Part shown: in pieces, positions 26,659 through 34,770 of the stretch | How the letters are laid out: every line of letters begins with the position of its first letter | Numbering within the stretch: position 1 is the first letter of the stretch | Translations under genes and position numbers: made by a program | The notes under the pieces: model-generated | What the model was told of the DNA's origin: nothing | The model's database searches: none | The model's input: the letters and a program-made list of their open reading frames with translations, nothing else | Assembly: GCA_021463865.1 (NCBI GenBank) | Contig: JAJTXY010000019.1 | Span: 17,545 to 81,544 of the forward strand | Direction: 5' to 3' | Source: Anaerolineae bacterium | Lineage (GTDB): Bacteria; Chloroflexota; Anaerolineae; Aggregatilineales; J027 | Length of the DNA stretch: 64,000 nucleotides

Positions 26659-27216
26659 ATGATTGACGTGAATCAACTACGTAAGGGCACAACCTTTACT
26701 TTGGATGACGAAATTTATAAAGTGCTTGACTATCACCATCACAAACCGGGCCGTGGTAATGCGACCATTCGTACCACCGTCCGCAACCTTCGCAGCGGCT
26801 CGGTAACCACCATGACCTTTGGCTCTGGTGACCGGGTAGAAGATATTCGGGTAGAAGGCCGTGAAGTCGAATATCTGTATGCCGACGATGAGTTTCTGAC
26901 CTTCATGGACTTGGAAACCTACGACCAACCCCATCTGCGCCGCGATATTTTTGGCGACGACTACCTCTATCTCATTGAAGGTCTGAAACTGGTCTTGAAC
27001 CAATGGCAGGAGGAAATCATTGACTATGCACTGCCCAGCACCGTTGAGCATGAAATTGTAGACGCTGAAATGGCGATAGCCGGTGATACGGCCACCAATG
27101 CCAACAAGCGGGTAAAAACGCAGACAGGCCTTGAAGTGATGGTGCCGCTGTTTGTGAATGTCGGCGACAAAATCCGCATCAAGACTGAAGACGGCAGTTA
27201 CGTCACCCGCGTTTAA
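26659..27216 (+). CDS. efp: Translation elongation factor P
   Basis: 185 residues, the normal three-domain length. N-terminal KOW-like domain (LRKGTTFTLDDEIYKVLDY), central OB domain (VEYLYADDEFLTFMDLETYDQ) and C-terminal domain with VKTQTGLEVMVPLFVNVGDKIRI and a DGSYVTR end. The exposed tip reads HKPGRGNA, so the residue usually modified (Lys34 of E. coli) is arginine, R32. EF-P rescues ribosomes stalled on proline runs, which suits a genome with many Pro-rich linkers. It is monocistronic between a promoter and a terminator. Confidence 0.95.
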   Translation: MIDVNQLRKGTTFTLDDEIYKVLDYHHHKPGRGNATIRTTVRNLRSGSVTTMTFGSGDRVEDIRVEGREVEYLYADDEFLTFMDLETYDQPHLRRDIFGDDYLYLIEGLKLVLNQWQEEIIDYALPSTVEHEIVDAEMAIAGDTATNANKRVKTQTGLEVMVPLFVNVGDKIRIKTEDGSYVTRV

Positions 27217-27252
27217 AGCCAACTTTTCACTTCCAGCGTATAGAAATGTAAG

Positions 27253-27282
27253 CAAAGGGGCAGTCAATGCCTCTTTGTTTTT
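27253..27282 (+). terminator. Intrinsic terminator of efp
   Basis: CAAAGGGGCA / TGCCTCTTTG (27253-27262, 27268-27277) with one G-U pair, a five-base loop and a TTTTT tail. Confidence 0.8.
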
Positions 27283-27348
27283 GCTTAGAGACGCGGTGAT
27301 TCGTTATATTGGTACAAGCTAATTTTTCGGGGAGGATAAAAAGCTGCT

Positions 27349-27708
27349 ATGAGAACACCCGATGGCCGTGAATGTGCCTTTTACTACAGTGACTATTTTC
27401 GTGGGCGTGAGGTGGAAGAATGCCGTATTCCTAAAAATGAAGCCTCGGCCCACTGGAAACCTGAATACTGTGTCAAGTGCCCTGTGCCAGAAATTTTGCG
27501 AGCCAATGCCAGCCCCTACCTTAAAATGGAACTGACCATTAAACAGACCCTGCTAGGCTTTGGACGCAAAATGCTGGTGCAGGCATGGTGTGATCGACAT
27601 GACATCCCTATTGAAGACCCCTACGTCGGCTGTCCAAAATGCAATGAGGAGCGTCCGGGGTTAAAACTATTCGCACAGGCGTTAGAACAGGATGACAACG
27701 ATGATTAA
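27349..27708 (+). CDS. Cys-rich small cytoplasmic protein, unknown
   Basis: 119 residues with no signal peptide. Cysteines occur as EC (9), EC (25), YCVKCPVP (a CxxC pair), WC, and CPKC near the C-terminus, plus several histidines. This suggests one or two structural zinc sites. No enzyme motif is recognised. Its 3' end overlaps the start of the HAD-DinB gene, so the two are co-translated. The acidic tail EQDDNDD is a minor oddity. Confidence 0.65.
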   Translation: MRTPDGRECAFYYSDYFRGREVEECRIPKNEASAHWKPEYCVKCPVPEILRANASPYLKMELTIKQTLLGFGRKMLVQAWCDRHDIPIEDPYVGCPKCNEERPGLKLFAQALEQDDNDD

Positions 27709-28927
27709 AGCCATCCTGTTTGACTTGGATGACACCCTGCTGACCAATCCTGCCAATGAATTTGTCCAACACTACAAAAAAGCCTTGCTGCCCTTGTTGA
27801 CAGAAGCCTTTCCTACTTTGACAGTGGATAAATTGGAGGCTGGGATTATTAATGGGATTCGCAACGTTATCAAGAATTGCGACCCACTGCGGCTGAATTC
27901 AGAGGTCTTTTATACTGCCTTCCAAGAGGTCACTGGCCTATCACTTGCCGACCACCAAGACTTAATGAAAACCTTTTTTGAAAAAGTGCATCCATCACTG
28001 AAGCAGGTAACGACTCCTATTGAGACAGCACCGCTAGTTGTCAAATGGTTATTGGATCATCGGTTTGCCGTCGCCGTCGCCACCAATCCCCTATTTCAGC
28101 ATCGAGCAGTAGAACAACGCCTCGAATGGGCCTGCCTGCCAATACCAGAGACGGGCTTTTGGTTTGTGACCTCGCTGGACAATATGCACTATTCCAAGCC
28201 ATGGCCCCATTACTACGAGGAGATTTTGACCCGGCTCGGTTTTGAACCCGATGAAGCCGTCATGGTTGGGGACGATTGGGTCAATGACATGGTTGGGGCG
28301 TCGCAAGCCGGTCTCAATACCTTTTGGATTCGCAATCATCATAATGAAACCCTCGATATTCACCAAGAACCTGTACAGCCAGATGGAGAAGGTACACTCG
28401 CCGATTTTTTCCGACTCGTCACCGAAGAAAATTGGCTGCAAAGCCTGACCCCCAAGCCGCTTATACCAAACCAAATCGCCCCGCGCATGATGGGCAATAT
28501 CAGTGCCTTGTTAGGCATGGTCAGCGAAATCCCATCCCGTTATTGGCATCAACGACCTGACCCGAACGAGTGGTCGCCAATGGAAATTGTGGTGCATCTA
28601 CGAGATAGTGAATCCCGCGTGCAGAGGCCCCGTCTGGAACGGATTTTACGAGAAGATGACCCGTTTCTTGTGCCGCCGCCTTCCCCACCCCGCCCCGGTG
28701 AGCAGCAATTACAAGGCTTGGACGGAACACAGGTCACCCTTGAATTCGCAACGGAGCGAGCCATCACGTTAGAATTGCTCAATGGCCTATCCGCCGAGGC
28801 GTGGGGGCGTCCAGCGCGACATAGTGTGTTTGGCCCAACCAACTTTTTGGAGATGGCATCCTTCACCGCCCGACATGACCGCCTGCATATTAACCAACTT
28901 TGCCAGACACTTGGTAAGTGTGAGTAA
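27701..28927 (+). CDS. HAD-family hydrolase fused to DinB-like domain
   Basis: 408 residues from ATG 27701 (AGGAT seven bases upstream; another ATG at 27692). Residues 1-245 are a HAD phosphatase: DLDDTLL (motif I), AVATNPL (motif II region), a lysine in YSKPWPHYY, and VMVGDDWVNDMVGA (motif IV). Residues about 265-405 form a DinB/DfsB-like four-helix bundle (WHQRPDPNEWSPMEIVVHL, then ASFTARHDRLHINQL), in which the metal-type histidines HL, H and H can be seen. I know of no common protein with this pairing. The partner small protein is Cys-rich. Substrate is unknown. Confidence 0.75.
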   Translation: MIKAILFDLDDTLLTNPANEFVQHYKKALLPLLTEAFPTLTVDKLEAGIINGIRNVIKNCDPLRLNSEVFYTAFQEVTGLSLADHQDLMKTFFEKVHPSLKQVTTPIETAPLVVKWLLDHRFAVAVATNPLFQHRAVEQRLEWACLPIPETGFWFVTSLDNMHYSKPWPHYYEEILTRLGFEPDEAVMVGDDWVNDMVGASQAGLNTFWIRNHHNETLDIHQEPVQPDGEGTLADFFRLVTEENWLQSLTPKPLIPNQIAPRMMGNISALLGMVSEIPSRYWHQRPDPNEWSPMEIVVHLRDSESRVQRPRLERILREDDPFLVPPPSPPRPGEQQLQGLDGTQVTLEFATERAITLELLNGLSAEAWGRPARHSVFGPTNFLEMASFTARHDRLHINQLCQTLGKCE

Positions 28928-28966
28928 GCCATTTTCAAACGAAAAGGAGTACGCTAGGGGTATCGT

Positions 28967-28995
28967 TTTCCAACGAAAATTTTTCGGCATACAAT
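28967..28995 (+). promoter_or_regulatory. Weak promoter for the receiver-kinase gene
   Basis: TTTCCA (28967-28972), 17-bp spacer, TACAAT (28990-28995), 40 bp before the start codon. Four of six and five of six consensus matches. Confidence 0.35.
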
Positions 28996-29034
28996 ACATG
29001 CTCTAAATTCACGCATGGTTACAAGGTTAATGAC

Positions 29035-30267
29035 ATGGTACAAGTAGTTGCCACAAGCCTAGAGGATGCTGTAATTCGTGATAAGCCACCTCATCTTGTC
29101 ATTGTGGATGATGACCCCAAAGAAGCTCACAACTTACAGGCATACATGGAACGGATGGGATATAAGGTCAGCGTGGCTTATAGTGGTAGCGATGCGCTCG
29201 AAATCATCTTTCACCTGCACCCCGATTTAGTAATCCTTGACCTCTCCATGCCCGATTTAGACGGCCTAGCCGTCTGTCAACGGATTCGCGGCGATGCCTC
29301 GCTTGGCTATTTGCCTGTTATTGTCGTAACGGAAGTCGAAGCCGAACGCCAGCGACTGGCTGGGATGCTTTCTGGTGCGGACGACTATTTGCGTAAACCG
29401 GTTGTCGAAAAAGACCTCTTACTGCGGGTACAGGCGCTGCTGCGAACGAAATTTCAACTAGACGACCTAATCCAGAAAAATCATGATCTAACCGAAGATC
29501 TGCGCAAACGAAACCTTGAATTAGAACGTGCCCTTGAGATGGCCCAACAAGCCGAAGTCTTAAAAAACCACATCATGGAAAGCGTCAATCACGAATTACG
29601 GACGCCCATGCTGCAAATCAAGACGGCGGTCTCCATGTTGGTTGAAGTGATTAAAGAGGTATCAAGCTTTGAGCGCGATCAGACGATTGCCCGCATGGCA
29701 ACTGGGGCAGTCACCCGTATGGAAGAGCTGGTGAGCAACATTTCGGAACTACATCTGGTCGAAAATCTCAAACCCAGTCCAACCATGCTTAATGACGCGA
29801 TTCATCAAGCAATCAACAATCTGCGCCGCAGTTGGTCACACCGCGACGATTTTAGGCGCGTCCAGTTTGTGCCAGAAGAAATCTTACCTGTATTTGCAGA
29901 TCGCCGAGCCGTCTCTCGTATTTTAATCTTGCTGCTGGATAATGCCCTCAAATTCAGTCCACATGATACCCCGGTCTATATCTTCACCAGCCTCGAAAAT
30001 CATCTGGGACATTCGTTTGTGCGCGTCAGTGTCAAAGATGAGGGTATTGGCGTTCCCAAACAATATCAAGAAAGAATCTTTGAGCCGTTCTTTCAAGTGG
30101 ACAGCGGCACCGCCAAACGCTATAACGGTGCGGGGGTGGGTCTGGCATTGGCACGCATGTTGGCACGCGGGATGGGCAGCGATATTGAATTGAAAAGTCG
30201 CCCCAAACAAGGCAGTACATTTTCATTGCTGCTGCCAATTGCCGACCTAGATTCCGACGGTATCTAG
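29035..30267 (+). CDS. Receiver-histidine kinase hybrid
   Basis: 410 residues, soluble. Residues 20-135 are an intact receiver (acidic pair D25/D26, phospho-acceptor D69 in LVILDLSMPD, conserved K121). A coiled-coil of charged heptads follows (about 140-175), then HisKA with MESVNHELRTPM (phospho-His H186). The HATPase domain shows LLLDNALKFS (N box), DEGIGVPKQ (G1), FEPFFQV (F box) and GAGVGLALAR (G2). With the receiver first and no sensor domain, it probably acts as a phosphorelay intermediate driven by another kinase. Confidence 0.9.
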   Translation: MVQVVATSLEDAVIRDKPPHLVIVDDDPKEAHNLQAYMERMGYKVSVAYSGSDALEIIFHLHPDLVILDLSMPDLDGLAVCQRIRGDASLGYLPVIVVTEVEAERQRLAGMLSGADDYLRKPVVEKDLLLRVQALLRTKFQLDDLIQKNHDLTEDLRKRNLELERALEMAQQAEVLKNHIMESVNHELRTPMLQIKTAVSMLVEVIKEVSSFERDQTIARMATGAVTRMEELVSNISELHLVENLKPSPTMLNDAIHQAINNLRRSWSHRDDFRRVQFVPEEILPVFADRRAVSRILILLLDNALKFSPHDTPVYIFTSLENHLGHSFVRVSVKDEGIGVPKQYQERIFEPFFQVDSGTAKRYNGAGVGLALARMLARGMGSDIELKSRPKQGSTFSLLLPIADLDSDGI

Positions 30268-30282
30268 ACAGGGCTGTCAGCC

Positions 30283-30311
30283 TAGACAGGGACAGGGGTT
30301 TCTGCTATAGT
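30283..30311 (+). promoter_or_regulatory. Promoter of tRNA-Leu
   Basis: TAGACA (30283-30288), 17-bp spacer, TATAGT (30306-30311), also with an extended TG at 30303-30304. Transcription would start about 7 bases before the tRNA. The -35 is part of a repeated CTAGACAGGG (30264-30273, 30282-30291). Confidence 0.65.
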
Positions 30312-30324
30312 GTTACACAGCCAC

Positions 30325-30409
30325 GCGGGAGTGGCGGAATTGGCAGACGCGCATGACTTAGGATCATGTGGAGTAATCCGTGTGGGTTCGAGTCCCACCT
30401 TCCGCACCA
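30325..30409 (+). tRNA. tRNA-Leu(UAG)
   Basis: 85 bases including an encoded CCA. Acceptor stem GCGGGAG / CTTCCGC, D-loop with GGCAGA, anticodon stem CATGA / TCATG around loop CTTAGGA (anticodon TAG), a variable arm of class II length, and a T-loop GTTCGAGTC. Followed by a T-run. Confidence 0.95.
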
Positions 30410-30558
30410 TACTTTTTTCTAGCCCTCTTTTAGCTCTATTCACCCCAATATAAAAAGTTTATCAGAACGCAAAATCGCGCTAGATACCCCTTTACAGGGC
30501 GTGTATAATACTGAATCCATTAACAGTCAATAGACCCCATTTTTAAGGATTGCAAACG

Positions 30559-32031
30559 TTGGAACTGCAAGTCGAACACCTCGCTGATCATACCGCGCAA
30601 CTCAAGGTGAAGGTTGACCCCGAACGGGTCGAACAGGCCATGCGTGGGGCCGCCCGCAAAGTCTCAAAAGAGTTACGCATTCCCGGTTTCCGTCCCGGCA
30701 AAGCCCCTTATCATGTGGTACTCAATTTGGTGGGCCGCGAGGGATTGATTCGTGAAGCCATTGAAGATATTGGCGACGATATTTATGGCAAAGCCCTCGA
30801 CGAAAGTGGTATTCAACCGTATGCAGCAGGTGAGATTACCGACCTCAACGTGGAAGATGGGCTAACCCTGACCTTCATCGTCCCCAAGCGCCCCGAAGTT
30901 AAATTAGGCGATTATCGTGCACTGCGTCTCGATTACAACGAACCCGATGTCACGGAAGAAGCGGTTGAAAATGCAGTGGATCGCACCCGTGAAACTCTGG
31001 CTGTGGCCGAAGCCGCCGGACGCCCCGCTCAAATGGGGGATAAGGTGATGCTCAAGATTCGTGGGGTCTTTGCCGACAGCGAAGGCCATGAACATGAGCA
31101 CGACCATGAACACGCTGAGGGCGAAGAACATGACCATGACCATGCCGAAGTGTTTATGGATGAGGCCAATTATGAAGTGATTTTACGTGAAGACCCCAAG
31201 CGCGATTTGTTGCCCGAATTTTCGGCACAGTTGGTGGGTCTGGCGGAAGAAGAAACAAAATCATTCTCCCTCAGCATCCCTGAAGATGAAGAAAATAAGG
31301 AATTGGCGGGCCGTCCTGTCAACTTTGAAATCACCATTAACAAAGTCGAAAGCATGACGCTGCCGGGTAAAGACGATTTTCTGGCGGAACTTGCCACCAA
31401 CGGCGAAGTGAAAACCTTGGATGGACTGCGTGATAAATTGCGCGTAGATCTGCGCGAAGCAATGGTCAGCATGGCCGATGAAGAATATTTCGTCAAAGCC
31501 GTTGACAAGCTGTTGGAAACTGCCGAAATCACCTACCCCAATTTGATGTTGGAAGACTACATTGACGACATGCTCAACGACGTAGATCAAAGCCTGCGTC
31601 AACGGGTGGGGGTGCCATTGACCGATTATCTCAAGCTCATCAACAAGCCTGAACATGAATTTCGCCAAGACTATAGCGAACGAGCCGTTGATCGGTTGCG
31701 CCGCTCCCTTATCATGAGTGAATTGGCAAACCAAGAAGGCTTGACGGTGGATGATGCCGCTGTGGATGCCGAAATTGAAAAACGCCTTGAGCAATTTGGC
31801 GTACAAAGCGAGATGTTCCGTCAATTTCTGCACCAAGACGAAAATCGGCGCAATCTTGCTATTGACCTCGTGTCGCAGCGCACTATCCGCCGCCTGATTG
31901 ACATTGCTAAAGGGTTGAACCCTGCAACTGGCCCAGATGAGGCCGACGCGGGCCAACATGAATCTACCACCGGGCTGGCTGAAGAAACCTCCGAAGTTGC
32001 TGAGAGGGCCGCCAGCGAAGCCACTGAGTAA
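30559..32031 (+). CDS. tig: Trigger factor with His-rich insert
   Basis: 490 residues from TTG 30559, nine bases after AAGGA; the TTG at 30550 would touch that site. The ribosome-binding N-domain ends with the signature GFRPGKAP. The FKBP-like PPIase region contains an unusual insertion with eight histidines among Glu/Asp (DNA 31087-31146). The C-terminal chaperone arms follow, with an acidic tail. Trigger factor shields nascent chains. It is first in the tig-clpP-clpX cluster, a widespread order. A -10 TATAAT is at 30504-30509. Confidence 0.95.
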   Translation: MELQVEHLADHTAQLKVKVDPERVEQAMRGAARKVSKELRIPGFRPGKAPYHVVLNLVGREGLIREAIEDIGDDIYGKALDESGIQPYAAGEITDLNVEDGLTLTFIVPKRPEVKLGDYRALRLDYNEPDVTEEAVENAVDRTRETLAVAEAAGRPAQMGDKVMLKIRGVFADSEGHEHEHDHEHAEGEEHDHDHAEVFMDEANYEVILREDPKRDLLPEFSAQLVGLAEEETKSFSLSIPEDEENKELAGRPVNFEITINKVESMTLPGKDDFLAELATNGEVKTLDGLRDKLRVDLREAMVSMADEEYFVKAVDKLLETAEITYPNLMLEDYIDDMLNDVDQSLRQRVGVPLTDYLKLINKPEHEFRQDYSERAVDRLRRSLIMSELANQEGLTVDDAAVDAEIEKRLEQFGVQSEMFRQFLHQDENRRNLAIDLVSQRTIRRLIDIAKGLNPATGPDEADAGQHESTTGLAEETSEVAERAASEATE

Positions 32032-32134
32032 GGTGATGTAACGCTAGAGTGTCTATAGGGTATCAACAAGAAAGGGAGAAAAGCGTCGAAGTTTGCCTGT
32101 TTGATTACGGCAACGACGATGCGGTAGACGACAT

Positions 32135-32758
32135 ATGAACCCAACGCAAATCTATAATGGTGTTATTCCAATGGTCATCGAGCAGAGTGGACGTGGTGAA
32201 CGTGCCTACGATATTTACTCACTGCTCTTGAAGGAACGCATCATCATTCTTGGTTCCGCGATCCACGACCAAATCGCCAACTTGATTGTGGCCCAACTGC
32301 TCTATCTGAATCAACAAGACCCTGAAAAAGAGATCCAGATTTATATCAACTGCCCCGGCGGTGTGATCTATTCCGGGTTGGCAATTCTGGATACCATGCG
32401 CTCGATTACCAATCCCATCCGCACCGTTGCCGTCGGGTTGACTGCCAGCTTTGGCACCGTCCTGCTAACGGGTGGCACCAAAGGCCGTCGCATGGCCCTG
32501 CCCAACGCGACCATCCATATGCACCAGCCATGGCAATCCGGTGGTGGTGGTCAGGCAACCGATATTGAAATTCAGGCCCGCGAAATCCTGCGTCAGCGCG
32601 ATTTGCTGAACCGCATCTTTGTGGAAACGACGGGTCAACCATTGGAACGTATCGAACAAGATACAGATCGTGACGTGTATTTGACTGCTCAACAAGCTCT
32701 GGAATATGGCTTGATTGACACCATTCTCGAACCGCCAACCAAGAATAATCATAAATAA
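32135..32758 (+). CDS. clpP: ATP-dependent Clp protease proteolytic subunit
   Basis: 207 residues. Complete catalytic triad: S105 in TASFG, H130 in HMHQP, and D176 in EQDTDRD. Handle and substrate groove segments ([34 protein letters not shown]) are standard. It forms the tetradecameric protease core driven by ClpX, encoded 9 bp downstream. It starts 103 bp after tig, with only a weak ribosome site (GGTAG). Confidence 0.97.
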   Translation: MNPTQIYNGVIPMVIEQSGRGERAYDIYSLLLKERIIILGSAIHDQIANLIVAQLLYLNQQDPEKEIQIYINCPGGVIYSGLAILDTMRSITNPIRTVAVGLTASFGTVLLTGGTKGRRMALPNATIHMHQPWQSGGGGQATDIEIQAREILRQRDLLNRIFVETTGQPLERIEQDTDRDVYLTAQQALEYGLIDTILEPPTKNNHK

Positions 32759-32767
32759 GACGGGATC

Positions 32768-34054
32768 ATGAACAAAGAAAGTGGGCCGCCGCGCTGCTCC
32801 TTTTGCGGCAAGTCGCCTGATGAAGTCAACCGCCTGATTGCAGGGCCAGATGGCGTATTCATTTGCGATGAATGTGTACGTCTGTGTGAACACATCCTCA
32901 GTCAGGAAGTAACCACCAGTGAATTTCACATCGAGTCTATTCCGACTCCACGTGAGATTCAAAAATATCTGGATGATTATGTCATTGGGCAGAACCGCGC
33001 CAAACGCATTCTCAGTGTAGCGGTCTATAATCATTACAAACGCATCAACTCTGGTGGCAATTTCAATGATGTTGAGATCGAAAAAAGCAACATCTTGATT
33101 GTTGGGCCAACGGGCTGCGGAAAAACGCTACTGGCTCAAACCTTAGCCCGTCTGTTGGATGTACCTTTCTGCATCGCCGATGCCACTGCCCTCACGGAAG
33201 CGGGTTATGTAGGTGAGGACGTAGAAAATATCCTACTGCGTCTCATCCAAGCCGCCGACTTTGACATCAGCCGAGCCGAAAAAGGCATCATCTATATTGA
33301 CGAAATTGATAAGATTGCCCGCAAGAGTGGCGACAACCCCTCCATCACCCGCGATGTGAGTGGTGAAGGCGTCCAGCAGGCCCTCCTCAAAATTATTGAG
33401 GGGACATTGGCGAATGTACCGCCGCAGGGTGGCCGCAAACACCCCCATCAAGAATTCATCCAGATTAACACGGACAACATTCTGTTCATCTGTGGTGGAA
33501 CCTTCTCCGGTGTCGAAGAAGTGATTGCAGATCGTATCGGGGTGAAGGGGGCAATGGGTTTTGGCTCGACCAGCGGCCCCGGCAGTTCCGGCAACAAATC
33601 GGATGTATTGAAGCACATTCGGGCCGACGACCTGATGGAATTCGGCTTAATTCCTGAATTGGTGGGACGCCTCCCCGTATTGTGCCATATTGAACCACTG
33701 GAAGTAGACGCACTGATTCGCGTCCTGCAAGAACCCAAGAACGCCCTAATCAAACAGTATCAAAGCCTATTCGCGCTGGATAATGTCGAATTATCCTTCA
33801 CCGACGAGGCCCTCCGTGCTGCTGCCGAACTCGCCATGAAATATGAAACAGGCGCACGTAGCCTGCGTGGGATTTTGGAAAGTGTCCTGCTGGATGTGAT
33901 GTTTGAAATTCCCTCAAGCAAGAACATCGCCAAAGTCGTCGTCACTGAAGAAGCCGTTCGCCACGAAGCCCGTCCCGTGATTGTGGACACCAAGGGTACT
34001 ACCCTGAAGTGGACAGACAACGGCCTAGAGCTTGAGACTGCTACGGCGGCCTAG
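32768..34054 (+). CDS. clpX: Clp protease ATPase subunit ClpX
   Basis: 428 residues. N-terminal zinc-binding domain (CSFCGK and CDECV), Walker [14 protein letters not shown], Walker [10 protein letters not shown], ClpX signature [14 protein letters not shown], and sensor segments near [16 protein letters not shown] and [11 protein letters not shown]. It unfolds substrates and feeds ClpP. It closes the tig-clpP-clpX cluster. Confidence 0.97.
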   Translation: MNKESGPPRCSFCGKSPDEVNRLIAGPDGVFICDECVRLCEHILSQEVTTSEFHIESIPTPREIQKYLDDYVIGQNRAKRILSVAVYNHYKRINSGGNFNDVEIEKSNILIVGPTGCGKTLLAQTLARLLDVPFCIADATALTEAGYVGEDVENILLRLIQAADFDISRAEKGIIYIDEIDKIARKSGDNPSITRDVSGEGVQQALLKIIEGTLANVPPQGGRKHPHQEFIQINTDNILFICGGTFSGVEEVIADRIGVKGAMGFGSTSGPGSSGNKSDVLKHIRADDLMEFGLIPELVGRLPVLCHIEPLEVDALIRVLQEPKNALIKQYQSLFALDNVELSFTDEALRAAAELAMKYETGARSLRGILESVLLDVMFEIPSSKNIAKVVVTEEAVRHEARPVIVDTKGTTLKWTDNGLELETATAA

Positions 34055-34122
34055 AGCCAAGTCAGCAGTCATCTAAGATTCCCACTGTAATTATGTTAGC
34101 CTAACAGTTAAATATACTGTTT

Positions 34123-34179
34123 AAATAGCTCTATGCAACTTGTCGTCTTTCGATAATGAGTATAGAGCTATTTGTTTTA
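34123..34179 (+). terminator. Inverted repeat downstream of clpX
   Basis: Perfect 12-bp repeat AAATAGCTCTAT / ATAGAGCTATTT (34123-34134, 34162-34173) with a 27-base loop, followed by GTTTTAT. Probable end of the tig-clpP-clpX transcript. The surrounding 34055-34220 is AT-rich and shows no gene. Confidence 0.5.
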
Positions 34180-34220
34180 TGAAGCCATTTTCGCATAACT
34201 TATTATTAACATACAGGATT

Positions 34221-34248
34221 TTGACATTAGTAAAAAAAAAGATAATAT
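34221..34248 (+). promoter_or_regulatory. Promoter of the Cys-rich peptide cassette
   Basis: TTGACA (34221-34226, perfect -35), 16-bp spacer rich in A, TAATAT (34243-34248). The start codon of the peptide gene is 56 bp downstream, behind GAGAGG. Confidence 0.6.
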
Positions 34249-34303
34249 CGACATTGGGTGCTTCTCAAGGCAAAATTCAAACCTTAGAAGAAGAGAGGGA
34301 AAA

Positions 34304-34594
34304 ATGAATAAGCTGTATAAATTCACAGTCTCTGTGCTGGTAGTTTTGTTCATTTCCTCCATTGTGATAACTGCAATAGCAATTTTTCAAGAACCCCATA
34401 TGGCTCATGCAGATCAAGAACCACCGGGTCCGGGTTGTGAAGATCGCCAAATTCGCAATCTTTTCTTGGATGTTTGTGGTACCTGTTCGAATCCTCCATA
34501 TGGCAGATATACCTCAGGTCAAATAAGAATTTGTAACAAGTGTACCGGCTCCTGTGGGCCTTGGACAGATTTTACTTCTTGTTCTCCTTGCTAA
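34304..34594 (+). CDS. Exported eight-cysteine small protein
   Basis: 96 residues. Residues 1-37 form a signal peptide or anchor (hydrophobic 9-28; AHA cleavage-like site at 35-37). The mature roughly 59 residues contain eight cysteines: C45, C58/C61, C77/C80, C84, C93/C96, including three CxxC pairs, and many Gly/Pro. The spacing fits either four disulfides or zinc/iron knuckles. I recognise no family. Codon use is AT-rich, unlike the flanking genes. It is first in a unit that ends with a DsbA-like oxidase, which suggests a disulfide-stabilised secreted peptide; this is inference. Confidence 0.65.
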   Translation: MNKLYKFTVSVLVVLFISSIVITAIAIFQEPHMAHADQEPPGPGCEDRQIRNLFLDVCGTCSNPPYGRYTSGQIRICNKCTGSCGPWTDFTSCSPC

Positions 34595-34629
34595 TATTTA
34601 GCGACTGATTTTCTTTTGAGAGGCACACA

Positions 34630-34739
34630 ATTAATGATGTTGTTGGCAAACCGTTTTGGGTGACACGGGGCTAAAGACACCGTGCTGAATCTAGCGTGTA
34701 TCCAAACCGTTTGGGACATTCGCCAACAACATCATTAAT
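34630..34739. repeat. 110-nt inverted-repeat element
   Basis: Perfect 18-bp inverted ends ATTAATGATGTTGTTGGC (34630-34647) and its complement (34722-34739). Inside lie two related near-palindromes, AAACCGTTTTGGG (34648-34660) and AAACCGTTTGGG (34704-34715), and a CACGG/CCGTG stem (34664-34668, 34680-34684). No target duplication or T-run is visible. It could be a miniature inverted-repeat element or a structured intercistronic RNA between the peptide and the next gene. Confidence 0.75.
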
Positions 34740-34770
34740 CCAATTGGCTGAATTTTCAAAAGGGGATTCC

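Noticed and set aside
26677..27267. 196-codon minus-strand frame across efp
   Set aside because: Antisense to a highly conserved EF-P coding region.
31261..31959. 232-codon minus-strand open frame across the trigger factor gene
   Set aside because: Antisense shadow of tig; no recognisable motif and no promoter.
32465..33034. 189-codon minus-strand frame over the clpP/clpX junction
   Set aside because: Shadow of two certain genes; no domain seen.
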